Assembly: GCA_014523525.1 (NCBI GenBank)
Contig: JAATVL010000015.1
Span: 1 to 10,006 of the forward strand
Direction: 5' to 3'
DNA: 10,006 bases
Source of the DNA: Nitrososphaerales archaeon TH703
GTDB lineage: Archaea > Thermoproteota > Nitrososphaeria > Nitrososphaerales > Nitrososphaeraceae
Shown here: piece after piece, positions 1 to 6,891 of the stretch
Numbering within the stretch: position 1 is the first letter of the stretch
Layout of the letters: each line of letters starts with the position of its first letter
Made by a program: the position numbers and the translations under genes
Notes under the pieces: model-generated
Seen by the model: only the letters and a program-made list of their open reading frames with translations
Told to the model about the DNA's origin: nothing
Databases searched by the model: none

Positions 1-711
1 ATACCAGATGGTCCAATAATGGTAAGGGTTCATGGATACAACTGGATTTAGGTACAAGTAAAAACATATGTAGTGTAAATATTGCCTGGTACAAGGGTGA
101 TGTCAGACAAAATAATTTTGTTATCTCTACTTCTACAGATGGTAGTTCATTCAAAAATGTGTTAGACACAAAGAGTATCGGTAACACTTTATCTTATGAA
201 AAATATTCAATTCCCGATACTCTTGCACGATATGTAAAGATAACTGTAAATGGTAACACTCAAAATAATTATGCAAGTATTACTGAAGTTAGAATACAGA
301 CAACAACGTCGTTGAATCAACCACAGCAAACTCAGTGTTCTATCGCCAGCATTAAAGGTCTTCAACGATCAGCGAGTCAAACGGGCTTTCCTTCTTCAAA
401 TGTACTTGATAATAATCTCAATACCAGATGGTCCAATAATGGTAAGGGTTCATGGATACAACTGGATTTAGGTACAAGTAAAAACATTTGTAGTGTAAAT
501 ATTGCTTGGTACAAAGGCAACGAGAGGCAGAATAATTTTGTTATTTCTACCTCCAAGGACGGCAGCACGTTTACAAAAGTACTTGAAAAAAAGAGTAGCG
601 GCACTACAACAAACCTTGAAAAATATGCTCTTTCTAATATTAACGCACGATATGTAAAGATAACTGTAAATGGTAACACTCAAAATGATTATGCAAGTAT
701 TACTGAAGTTA
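1..711 (+). repeat. 420-bp tandem repeat encoding discoidin domains
   Basis: Base n in 1-291 aligns with base n+420 without gaps. Bases 1-67 match 421-487 exactly, and 225-291 match 645-711 with a single difference (267/687), while the middle (68-224 against 488-644) has diverged substantially. The unit is 140 codons, one domain plus linker. The upstream part of the first copy lies outside the window. Confidence 0.9.
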
Positions 712-1574
712 AAGTGAGCATACAAAATACAAGTCCTCCAACGCCACCAACAACAGGAGGCGGTGGAGGAACGGGAGATGGTAATAGTGTCGGTGACGGA
801 GTCAAGATGATTTATTCCACTCTATCTGGCGGAGAAACATGGTTCTTGAACGCTACTAGTCCTGATGATGGTCAGTTTGATAGAAACGGTGCTGAAATTA
901 GTAAAAATACTGATGGTAGCTGGCATCTTAAACCTGGGACTACAAGAATGCTTGCTTTCACAAAAAGTTCGGGATTCCCCTCTGATGAAGTTAGATCAAG
1001 TCTTCCAACGTACGATTATTCAAGGTTACCCCAAATTGGATACTTTTACAAACCCACAGACTGGAAGAACGTTGAAATAACAATTTACGTGAAAGTTCTG
1101 TCAGCTTCTGGTGGTGGAGACGAAATTTCCCTAGTTTCTAGGAGCGTTAGGCATAGTACAAACGTCCATGAAGGATGTGGTGGCTCATCGTATCACAATA
1201 ATATTGATTTTACTAATGGAAAATTCAAATTCAAAAAAGAGATGTGGCATGTAAATTATGACATAAAACCATACTCTGGAATAACAATTGGCTCGACCAT
1301 GGATAAATGGATTGGCTTTAAGGGTATTGTGTATAACCTGCCTGATGGCAGCGTTAAACTTGAATCCTATGTAGACAAGGATAATAACAATAACTGGCAA
1401 AAGGCAACAGAACTTGTAGATAAAGGGAATTGGGGTAATGACATGACGCATTGCAACGCAAGAACAGGTGGCGCAGTAATAACTTGGGGTTCACCCATGG
1501 TTATATTCAAGTCAAACGGAGTGACATATGATTTCAAGAAATTCTCTGTAAGACAAATTGTTCCCCCAGTTTGA
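1..1574 (+). CDS. Discoidin (F5/8 type C) repeat surface protein, C-terminal part
   Basis: The reading frame is open from base 3, so the start lies upstream; 523 residues are visible up to TGA at 1572-1574. Residues 1 to about 100 are most of one discoidin-like domain (TRWSNNGKGSWIQLDLG, later ARYVKITVNGNT), and residues 112-238 are a second, complete one; they repeat with an exact 420-bp period. A Pro/Thr then Gly-rich linker follows (about residues 245-264), then a beta-rich domain of roughly 255 residues ending near GSPMVIFKSNG, with Cys392 and Cys484 that could form a disulfide. Discoidin domains usually bind glycans or other surface ligands. The C-terminal part has the feel of a jelly-roll lectin or polysaccharide-lyase-like fold, but I cannot name the family and see no catalytic motif. 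A secreted or cell-surface carbohydrate-binding protein is inferred; the signal peptide would be off-window. Any ATG around 159 is internal, not the start. Confidence 0.85.
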   Translation, partial: TRWSNNGKGSWIQLDLGTSKNICSVNIAWYKGDVRQNNFVISTSTDGSSFKNVLDTKSIGNTLSYEKYSIPDTLARYVKITVNGNTQNNYASITEVRIQTTTSLNQPQQTQCSIASIKGLQRSASQTGFPSSNVLDNNLNTRWSNNGKGSWIQLDLGTSKNICSVNIAWYKGNERQNNFVISTSKDGSTFTKVLEKKSSGTTTNLEKYALSNINARYVKITVNGNTQNDYASITEVKVSIQNTSPPTPPTTGGGGGTGDGNSVGDGVKMIYSTLSGGETWFLNATSPDDGQFDRNGAEISKNTDGSWHLKPGTTRMLAFTKSSGFPSDEVRSSLPTYDYSRLPQIGYFYKPTDWKNVEITIYVKVLSASGGGDEISLVSRSVRHSTNVHEGCGGSSYHNNIDFTNGKFKFKKEMWHVNYDIKPYSGITIGSTMDKWIGFKGIVYNLPDGSVKLESYVDKDNNNNWQKATELVDKGNWGNDMTHCNARTGGAVITWGSPMVIFKSNGVTYDFKKFSVRQIVPPV

Positions 1575-1879
1575 AACAATAAGTTTTGGTTAACACGACA
1601 CAAATGAATAGAGCCAGTGGCATTTCCCAAATTAGTAAAGTGTAGCTTTATCTTTTTTACACCAAATTTCAAGAATCGTTCGAGCTCTGGAATATCATGG
1701 CAGTCTACCGTAATAGTGCAGAACGTAGATAAATTTCAGAATTGTGAGTAAGTAAAAATAATAATTAAGTCAAAACTTTAATCATCAAAAATTAATAGGT
1801 GAAGTAGCTGATTAGATTTATCAATGATACTAGCTTTTTAGATTCACTTTTTATCAGTTGTTATGAAACGGGATTAGTT
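1575..1879. other. Gene-free intergenic region
   Basis: AT-rich spacer of about 300 bases between the discoidin protein and the citrate synthase promoter. A T-rich run near 1650-1659 could end transcription of the upstream gene. I found no convincing ORF, RNA gene or repeat here. Confidence 0.6.
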
Positions 1880-1880
1880 T

Positions 1881-1890
1881 AATATATAAA
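1881..1890 (+). promoter_or_regulatory. TATA box of the citrate synthase gene
   Basis: AATATATAAA preceded by TTTs. Archaeal TATA boxes centre about 26 nt before the transcription start, which predicts initiation near 1910-1912, right at the cluster of candidate ATG codons (1904, 1910, 1919). This suggests a leaderless or nearly leaderless mRNA. Confidence 0.65.
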
Positions 1891-1903
1891 TTTGACGTAG
1901 TAT

Positions 1904-3115
1904 ATGTCAATGAGTGGCATGAGAAATTTAGATGCTAGGAACATAGGCCTGAGGAATATCGTTGTGGCAGATACAAGGATATGTTCAATTGATGGTGAAC
2001 ACGGTGAGTTAATTTACCGCGGTTATGATATTTTAGACCTCGTAACTCATTCAACTTTTGAAGAAACTTCATATCTCTTGCTTTTTGGAGATCTTCCAAC
2101 AAAGGAGGAATTGTCTGAATTTACTTTAGATCTGAAAGAAAACCGAGAAATTCCAGAAGCCCTGTACCAAAATTTGAAAAACAGACCCATCACAGCTTCT
2201 CCGATGGACGTGCTTCAATCGTGTATATCCCAGTTGCCTGATTATGATTTGGATATACAAGATGATTCACATGATATGAATATCAAAAGAGCTAAAATGC
2301 TGATTTCAAAGATCCCAACTATTGTTGCTGTGTGGGATAGGATTAGAAATGGAAAAGAAATTATTAAACCGTCTAACGAAATGACAAATGCAGAAAATTT
2401 CTTGTACATGCTATTTGGTACCAGACCAAAGCATGAAGAGGCAAAAATATTTGATATTTGTTTGATACTTCATGCAGAACATAGTTTTAATGCTTCGACA
2501 TTTGCGGCAAGAGAGATAGCATCGACAAAGGCACATATTTATGCATCAACAACGGGTGCGATAGGAGCATTATCAGGATCATTACATGGAGGGGCGAACA
2601 CTCAAGTTATGAAAATGCTTCTAGATATTGGGAAAAAAGAGAACGTTGACAAATGGGTAATTGAGAGACTTGATCGTGGTGACAAAATTATGGGTATGGG
2701 ACATGCAGTCTACAAGACTACAGACCCTAGAGCAGAAGTTCTATATCGATTATCAAAGACGGTGAACAAGGAACGTGAGACTCCGTGGTTTGATATGACA
2801 GAACAGGTTGAAAAGATGACCAAAAAATATCTACTGGAAACTAGAAAACAATCGATATATCCAAACGTAGATCTATACAGTGCATCACTTTATTACAGTT
2901 TGGGTATTTCCATGGACCTGTTTACAACTATTTTCGCCATTGCTAGAATTTCTGGTTGGACATCTCATGTGATAGAAGAGAAGTTTGCCGAGGCGGCTCC
3001 AAAGACTGCATTATATAGGCCAAAGGCTGAATATGTAGGAAGATATTGTGGACCTATGGGCTGTGAATATAATCCAATAGATAAGCGCATCACAAAACTT
3101 GTAGAAGGTCAGTAA
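1904..3115 (+). CDS. gltA: Citrate synthase
   Basis: Condenses acetyl-CoA with oxaloacetate to citrate, the entry step of the TCA cycle in the cytoplasm. The 403-residue length fits the single-domain-type archaeal/bacterial enzyme. Visible family motifs: SIDGEHGELIYRGYDI near residues 28-43, LHAEHSFNAST around 189-199, SLHGGAN with catalytic His228, GMGHAVYK with His267 followed by DPRAEVL, and VDLYSAS with catalytic Asp323; the C-terminal RPKAEYVG supplies the expected substrate-binding Arg. All three members of the His/His/Asp triad are present. A 2-methylcitrate synthase shares these motifs and cannot be excluded, but no prp genes are nearby. Start: ATG 1904 gives the longest form; the TATA box position fits ATG 1910 (or 1919) better if the mRNA is leaderless. 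It appears monocistronic, with a tRNA gene about 100 bases downstream. Confidence 0.95.
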   Translation: MSMSGMRNLDARNIGLRNIVVADTRICSIDGEHGELIYRGYDILDLVTHSTFEETSYLLLFGDLPTKEELSEFTLDLKENREIPEALYQNLKNRPITASPMDVLQSCISQLPDYDLDIQDDSHDMNIKRAKMLISKIPTIVAVWDRIRNGKEIIKPSNEMTNAENFLYMLFGTRPKHEEAKIFDICLILHAEHSFNASTFAAREIASTKAHIYASTTGAIGALSGSLHGGANTQVMKMLLDIGKKENVDKWVIERLDRGDKIMGMGHAVYKTTDPRAEVLYRLSKTVNKERETPWFDMTEQVEKMTKKYLLETRKQSIYPNVDLYSASLYYSLGISMDLFTTIFAIARISGWTSHVIEEKFAEAAPKTALYRPKAEYVGRYCGPMGCEYNPIDKRITKLVEGQ

Positions 3116-3183
3116 TTTGTGATTTATTCCATTGTTTATTCATCTGTTATTGCACTGCCAGGTTAATCATTGTCCAGACAATG

Positions 3184-3191
3184 CTTTAAAT
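3184..3191 (+). promoter_or_regulatory. TATA box of tRNA-Cys
   Basis: CTTTAAAT centred about 31 nt before the mature 5' end of tRNA-Cys, which predicts transcription starting a few bases upstream of the tRNA. Confidence 0.5.
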
Positions 3192-3218
3192 TGAGAAAAT
3201 TTGTCAAACATATTTAAC

Positions 3219-3305
3219 GGTGGGGTGGCAGAGCGGTTATGCGTTCGCCTGCAGAATTACTATGAAGTTAGCGAATTTATAAGGGTTCGAATCCCTTCCC
3301 CACCT
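3219..3305 (+). tRNA. tRNA-Cys (GCA) with a 15-nt intron
   Basis: Acceptor GGTGGGG (3219-3225) pairs fully with CCCCACC (3298-3304); the discriminator is T3305, the expected U73 of tRNA-Cys. The D-arm starts at 3228. Anticodon stem TTCGC (3244-3248) pairs with GCGAA (3271-3275). The T-arm is AAGGG-TTCGAAT-CCCTT (3281-3297). The 22-nt stretch between the anticodon-stem strands is a normal 7-nt loop (CTGCAGA) interrupted by 15 nt at 3255-3269, the canonical 37/38 position. A relaxed bulge-helix-bulge can be drawn: CTGC (3249-3252) against GAAG (3264-3267) with one G-A mismatch, and 3-nt bulges on each side. Mature length is 72 nt and CCA is not encoded. Confidence 0.93.
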
Positions 3306-3354
3306 TATAGAGTCAACCCAAGCTGGAAATGGCGTTCTTTTTAATTCCTCCAAT

Positions 3355-3378
3355 ATGTGAAACACATGATAATGTGTT
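3355..3378. repeat. Overlapping inverted repeats (ATGTG/CACAT/ATGTG)
   Basis: AACACAT (3361-3367) and ATGTGTT (3372-3378) form a perfect 7-bp inverted repeat around GATA; an upstream ATGTG (3355-3359) could pair instead with the same CACAT. It lies between tRNA-Cys and the next gene. Function unknown; chance is possible in AT-rich DNA. Confidence 0.4.
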
Positions 3379-3463
3379 AAAACCAAAATTTACTATCGGA
3401 AAAATCAATAGTTATTACAAAATCTATATACTAGATTAGGTACAAATCCATTATATTAAAAAA

Positions 3464-3473
3464 TTTTTAAATA
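3464..3473 (+). promoter_or_regulatory. TATA box for the 101-aa unknown gene
   Basis: TTTTTAAATA centred about 25 nt before the TTG at 3493, the spacing expected for leaderless transcription starting at that codon. This is the main support for the TTG start. Confidence 0.5.
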
Positions 3474-3492
3474 ATATGGATTGGATAATTAA

Positions 3493-3798
3493 TTGTTATT
3501 GCCAAATCTAGATCAGGAGACATACTCAATCCACTTTGCACGATTTGCTGCAAAGTTAGAAAAACATCTCTTAACTCACGGAGTGTCTTGTAGTGAAGCT
3601 GATGTCATAATAGAGGATAGTTCCACGATTTTTTTTGACAAGTTGAATAAACCAAAAAAGGCATTCTTGAAATTATTCAAGAAACAAGACCCGATGTCTT
3701 TATTCATAGAATCTGCAGGCGAGGCGCTTCAAAAACATATTCCTGAAGCTCAGAAAACATTTGGATCCTACAGAGCAATTGAAGATTGTCTAAAATGA
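3493..3798 (+). CDS. Conserved-looking hypothetical protein, 101 aa
   Basis: I do not recognise a family. The start is TTG, directly after an in-frame TAA at 3490-3492, so no longer form exists; a TATA-like box fits a leaderless TTG start. The protein looks mainly helical and soluble, with no signal peptide or membrane segment. It has a strongly basic stretch around residues 51-66 (NKPKKAFLKLFKK) and an acidic start to the middle region (SEADVIIEDSS, about 34-44). Codon use and composition resemble its neighbours. It stands alone between tRNA-Cys and the oppositely oriented tRNA-Trp, so context gives no functional hint. Confidence 0.7.
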   Translation: MLLPNLDQETYSIHFARFAAKLEKHLLTHGVSCSEADVIIEDSSTIFFDKLNKPKKAFLKLFKKQDPMSLFIESAGEALQKHIPEAQKTFGSYRAIEDCLK

Positions 3799-3916
3799 TT
3801 GAATTTAATTAGCAATTGAATCAAATGGAAAAATTCTGAGCTGGAATCAAAGGTGGTTTTTTATCATAATAAGACTGCATAAAGGTTGTAATAAATCAAA
3901 ATGGGGCCGAAGGGAT

Positions 3917-3945
3917 GTATTCTGCCGTGTTTTAACTCACAACAT
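3917..3945 (-). other. tRNA-Trp intron 2 (T-loop, about 58/59)
   Basis: A 29-nt insertion in the T-loop. Central helix GTTC (3951-3948) with GAAT (3922-3919), bulges AA|A and AC|A, and inner helix 3944-3938 with 3929-3923 make a near-canonical substrate for the archaeal splicing endonuclease. Cuts one base either way give the same mature loop, TTCAAAT. Confidence 0.78.
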
Positions 3946-3966
3946 TTGAACCCTCGATCCACGGGT

Positions 3967-3998
3967 TTCATTCTCTAATAAAGCCCTATTAATTAGAT
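3967..3998 (-). other. tRNA-Trp intron 1 (anticodon loop, 37/38)
   Basis: A 32-nt insertion after G37. A 6-bp inner helix (3997-3992 with 3979-3974) follows the presumed 5' bulge AG|A. The 4-bp central helix is weak, so the motif is relaxed and the 3' border is uncertain by about a base. No box C/D motifs are visible. Confidence 0.75.
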
Positions 3999-4256
3999 CT
4001 GGAGCCCGTTGCGATGCCTGGCTTCGCTACGACCCCATTTGAGCACCGCTTTTTAATGATTCTAAAATTGAGTCTATAAGTTTTGCGACCCCTGATTATG
4101 ATCTTAAATTTTGTACAACTGTAAATGCAATAAAAGCTCTTAGACAAGTAGTTTTTACTTTGTGGAGTACGATAAAAGTTGTCATAACGCAAAAAAAAGA
4201 ACTAAATTGACTTTTTCATTAGTATTTATTTCCATATTCTCTTTTAATTATTTATA

Positions 4257-4859
4257 TTGCAATTTCCGACTCTCTTTTTCATATATGTGGCAAAAAATGA
4301 AGAATGGATTAGATTGCAAAATGAAGATTGGTACTACGTTTCTTTGATGTCACGATTTTTTCATCAGTGGATAAAAAGGTGTTTTGACGTAAATCTAAAG
4401 ATAAAAGCTGACATCCTTCCTGTCGTTCCAGGAAGGTTATTTGATAGAATGTCAATTTCTTATTTAGCGCGAGATCATATTGGGAGGGATAAGACAACCT
4501 ACCATTTTTATCTCACTTTTTTTAAACCGTTTTGGACGGATTGCAAAACAGAAGGTTATTCTTCTGAAAATTTTGGAATAGCATATTGGGAAAGGTCCAA
4601 ACATCCTTTGTCTGATTTAGAGAGAACTAAATTCTATGCAGATAAAAATTGTACAAGGGTATCACATGTTTTGACTCACGAGATATTAAGAATGAAGGGA
4701 AAACCAAGAAAAGTATACTTTGATGAAGTACATGAATTATGGGATAAACACGTGTATGATTTGCTCCCATTCCAATATTTTAATAGTAAATTTGAGCGCG
4801 TTTCAAATAATAATCCATATAGTTTTGTAGCAATAGATCCACAGAAGATCAAAACTTGA
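4257..4859 (+). CDS. Unrecognised His-rich protein, about 200 aa
   Basis: I do not recognise the family. The longest form starts with TTG 4257; GTG 4287 and ATG 4347 are alternatives, and no promoter decides between them. No signal peptide or membrane segment is clear. The protein is rich in aromatic residues. Its C-terminal third holds a cluster of potential metal ligands: His137, His141-Glu142 in HVLTHEILR, then His159-Glu160 and His165 in VHELWDKH. HE-I-L-R recalls the HExxH of zinc peptidases with the last His replaced by Arg, so a degenerate or divergent zincin-like fold is possible; this is a guess. The next gene, a small membrane protein, begins 22 nt after the stop and is likely in the same transcript. 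A hairpin (4415-4436) lies inside the gene. Confidence 0.75.
   Translation: MQFPTLFFIYVAKNEEWIRLQNEDWYYVSLMSRFFHQWIKRCFDVNLKIKADILPVVPGRLFDRMSISYLARDHIGRDKTTYHFYLTFFKPFWTDCKTEGYSSENFGIAYWERSKHPLSDLERTKFYADKNCTRVSHVLTHEILRMKGKPRKVYFDEVHELWDKHVYDLLPFQYFNSKFERVSNNNPYSFVAIDPQKIKT
4415..4436. repeat. 8-bp perfect inverted repeat inside a CDS
   Basis: CCTTCCTG (4415-4422) and CAGGAAGG (4429-4436) enclose a 6-nt loop TCGTTC, giving a strong hairpin by the standards of this AT-rich window. It lies over codons for ILPVVPGRL in the 200-aa protein. Confidence 0.6.
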
Positions 4860-4881
4860 ATGGTATTTTTTCTTGTTAGAA

Positions 4882-5166
4882 ATGATTATCAAATATATTG
4901 ACAAAATAATAAAAGTTGGTGCAGCGTGTTCTCTAATAGGAACGTTTATTTTGGTTTTACTAGTTCTAGTAATAGTCATTTATCCGGTACAAAAAAATTG
5001 TAGTAGTAATGATAGACAGGATTGCGAATATATCTCGTCAGCTCCCAGTATATTAAAAACAGTGGTATCTCCTCACATTTTGGTAACTTCACTACTCACA
5101 ATTGCTGCAGGAATATTGATTTTTAGATTTGGTACATGGTATAAATTAAAAAGACCAAATCTGTAA
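4882..5166 (+). CDS. Small two-helix membrane protein, 94 aa
   Basis: I do not recognise the family. With ATG 4882 the protein has 94 residues; TTG 4873 would add three. Two hydrophobic helices are clear: about residues 12-34 (from VGAACSLIG to VIVIYP) and about 64-83 (HILVTSLLTIAAGILIF). Between them lies a polar loop with Cys40 and Cys48 in NCSSNDRQDC, which could form a disulfide if external. Both termini are Lys/Arg-rich (KYIDKIIK; WYKLKRPNL), so the positive-inside rule puts both ends in the cytoplasm and the Cys loop outside. It follows the 200-aa gene after 22 nt with no separate TATA box visible, so co-transcription is likely. Confidence 0.72.
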   Translation: MIIKYIDKIIKVGAACSLIGTFILVLLVLVIVIYPVQKNCSSNDRQDCEYISSAPSILKTVVSPHILVTSLLTIAAGILIFRFGTWYKLKRPNL

Positions 5167-5273
5167 TGATTCATATCCTTATCAATTATTCAGTTCGTGT
5201 CAAGAAAAATAATCATATGTAAGCGAATTATCTAGAGATGTTAAATTCATATTTCCTTACTGAAAAACTTTGT

Positions 5274-6752
5274 TTACAATACTTTTTTACCTGGGTTCAT
5301 AATTTGTTTGTCATCAAATATCAATTTTATTTGTTTGAAAACATCATACATAGTTTCCCCATACATCAGGGGGATGTATTTTGTTCTAAGCAGCCCGTCT
5401 CCGTGTTCTCCTGAAATGGAACCATGAACCTTGACAACACGTTTGAAAACCTTACCTGCTATCGTGTCCATCAGTAATTTAGAAGATTTCGAATTAATGT
5501 CAATAATAGGCCTGAGGTGTAAATTGCCATTTCCGGCGTGTCCATAAATTACATAATCAAGGTTATACGTAGCAAGTAATTTTAAGAGAAAAATCAGGTA
5601 ATCATGCAAAATAGCTGGATGTACCACTGTGTCTTCTATAATTCCTGTCGGTTTTCTTGAACCCATTGCTTTTTTTATTGCACTGTTTAGTGAATTTTTT
5701 CTTTTGTTCCATGCACTATCTACACTCTTTTTGTCATATCCACTGTCGAGAATTTTAGCTTTTTTTCGCAGATTATTTTCAAATTTGTGAACCTTCTCAT
5801 AAAGAGAATTCTCATTGCCATAAAATTCGACAATCATTATGCAGGAATTTCTAGACTCAGAATCATCAGCCTTCCAACCTTCCATGATGGTTCCTCTATC
5901 CAATAATTCCATCGCTACAGGTTCAAATTGAAGAATAGATGGTACCTCCAAGGCGGCGTCGAAAATATTTTCAAATTTGAGTATAATAAGCGACTTTTTT
6001 TCTGGAATATCTAAAATTTTTATTCTACTGCTTGTAATTATGCCTAGAGTTCCCTCTGATGCAAGAAATATCTTTTGTGGGTATACTTTATTATTGTTAT
6101 TTTCAAAAATCGCATCTAAACGGTATCCACTTGAATTCTTACTTACATTAGGATAATATTTTTTTATATCAACATTTAGTGATAAAATATATTTCAACAT
6201 TTTACTTATTTTTTCATCGTAGTTTTTTTGATCAGCAAATCCCATCATTCCGTTACCGTATACTAGCTCAACTCCTTGCACATAGTTGATAATACTTCCG
6301 TAACCTAGCCCATGCGGACCGCTTGAATTGTTAGATATCATTCCACCAATGGTACAATAGTTACTGCTTGCAGGATCCGGTGGAATAAATTTGCCCTTTT
6401 TTGCAAGTTCTTTATCTAATACTGTCTTCACAACGCCGGGTTGAACAATAACGTAATCTTCACCAAATTCCAGTATCTTGTTCATTTTTTTGGTAAGATC
6501 TAGTATGATACCATCAGACAATGACTGTCCTAACAGTCCTGTGCCCGCTCCCCTGCAGGTAACTGGTATACCACGGTGATAGGCAAAATTACATATTTTC
6601 TGAACATCATATTTGTCAGAGGGAAAATTAACGGCTAGAGGCTTAACTGTACAATGGCTTGCATCTACTGAATAAATCGCCCTTGTCCAGTCGTCATCGA
6701 ATATATCTGATAGTCCTATCTTCCTTAGGTCAGAAATATCTGCTCCAGTCAT
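5274..6752 (-). CDS. FAD-linked oxidase, GlcD/D-lactate dehydrogenase family
   Basis: Flavoprotein that should oxidise a 2-hydroxyacid such as D-lactate, glycolate or D-2-hydroxyglutarate; the exact substrate cannot be read from sequence. The N-terminal FAD-binding domain (PCMH/FAD_binding_4 type) shows RGAGTGLLG at 67-75, PPDPASSNYCTIGG at 124-137, NNSSGPHGLGYG at 141-152 and ASEGTLGIIT at 231-240. The C-terminal FAD-oxidase domain shows GHAGNGNLH at 404-412 and GEHGDG at 448-453. His405, His412 and Glu449 match the metal-binding residues of the D-2-hydroxyglutarate dehydrogenase branch. It ends with IMNPGK, typical for the family. At 492 residues it is full-length, with no fused 4Fe-4S domain, so any GlcF-like partner lies elsewhere. 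ATG 6752 is supported by a TATA box about 30 nt upstream. Confidence 0.93.
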   Translation of the reverse strand: MTGADISDLRKIGLSDIFDDDWTRAIYSVDASHCTVKPLAVNFPSDKYDVQKICNFAYHRGIPVTCRGAGTGLLGQSLSDGIILDLTKKMNKILEFGEDYVIVQPGVVKTVLDKELAKKGKFIPPDPASSNYCTIGGMISNNSSGPHGLGYGSIINYVQGVELVYGNGMMGFADQKNYDEKISKMLKYILSLNVDIKKYYPNVSKNSSGYRLDAIFENNNNKVYPQKIFLASEGTLGIITSSRIKILDIPEKKSLIILKFENIFDAALEVPSILQFEPVAMELLDRGTIMEGWKADDSESRNSCIMIVEFYGNENSLYEKVHKFENNLRKKAKILDSGYDKKSVDSAWNKRKNSLNSAIKKAMGSRKPTGIIEDTVVHPAILHDYLIFLLKLLATYNLDYVIYGHAGNGNLHLRPIIDINSKSSKLLMDTIAGKVFKRVVKVHGSISGEHGDGLLRTKYIPLMYGETMYDVFKQIKLIFDDKQIMNPGKKVL

Positions 6753-6776
6753 TAGTATGTAATACTATTAACTCAG

Positions 6777-6788
6777 ATTTTAAGTAAT
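6777..6788 (-). promoter_or_regulatory. TATA box of the FAD-linked oxidase gene
   Basis: On the minus strand ATTACTTAAAAT, centred about 30 nt before the ATG at 6752. This predicts a leader of only a few bases. Confidence 0.5.
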
Positions 6789-6891
6789 TTCGATTGTTAT
6801 GTATTTTAGCTTAACTAAAGGTAGAGATACATAAAAGTTGAAATTTCACAGGTCAAATTCTAATCATGACAAAATAGAGAAAAGGTTCGAT

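Larger units (their letters stand above)
3902..4036 (-). tRNA. tRNA-Trp (CCA) with two introns
   Basis: Read on the minus strand from 4036: acceptor GGGGTCG (4036-4030) pairs with CGGCCCC (3909-3903, one U-G), discriminator A3902. The D-stem is GCGA/TCGC with loop AGCCAGGCA. Anticodon stem ACGGG (4009-4005) pairs with CCCGT (3965-3961). The loop is CTCCAG plus A once a 32-nt intron (about 3998-3967) is removed, giving anticodon CCA. That intron has an internal helix TCTAAT/ATTAGA. The T-stem GAGGG (3955-3951) pairs with CCCTT (3914-3910), but the T-loop is 36 nt. Removing 29 nt (best borders 3945-3917) restores TTCAAAT. The second intron forms a good bulge-helix-bulge: GTTC/GAAT with 3-nt bulges and a 7-bp inner helix TGTTGTG/CACGGCA. 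The mature tRNA would be 74 nt, with no encoded CCA. Confidence 0.92.

Noticed and set aside
159..161. ATG at 159 as the start of the discoidin protein
   Set aside because: The frame is open to the window's left edge and encodes a discoidin domain upstream of it, so this Met is internal.
377..1672. Several minus-strand and one plus-strand ORF overlapping the discoidin gene and its 3' flank
   Set aside because: They are shadows of the strongly supported discoidin frame, with no promoter and no recognisable composition.
3989..4192. Minus-strand ORF of 67 codons
   Set aside because: It covers the 5' half of the tRNA-Trp gene including its anticodon; the cloverleaf explains the higher GC and the translation has no protein-like pattern.
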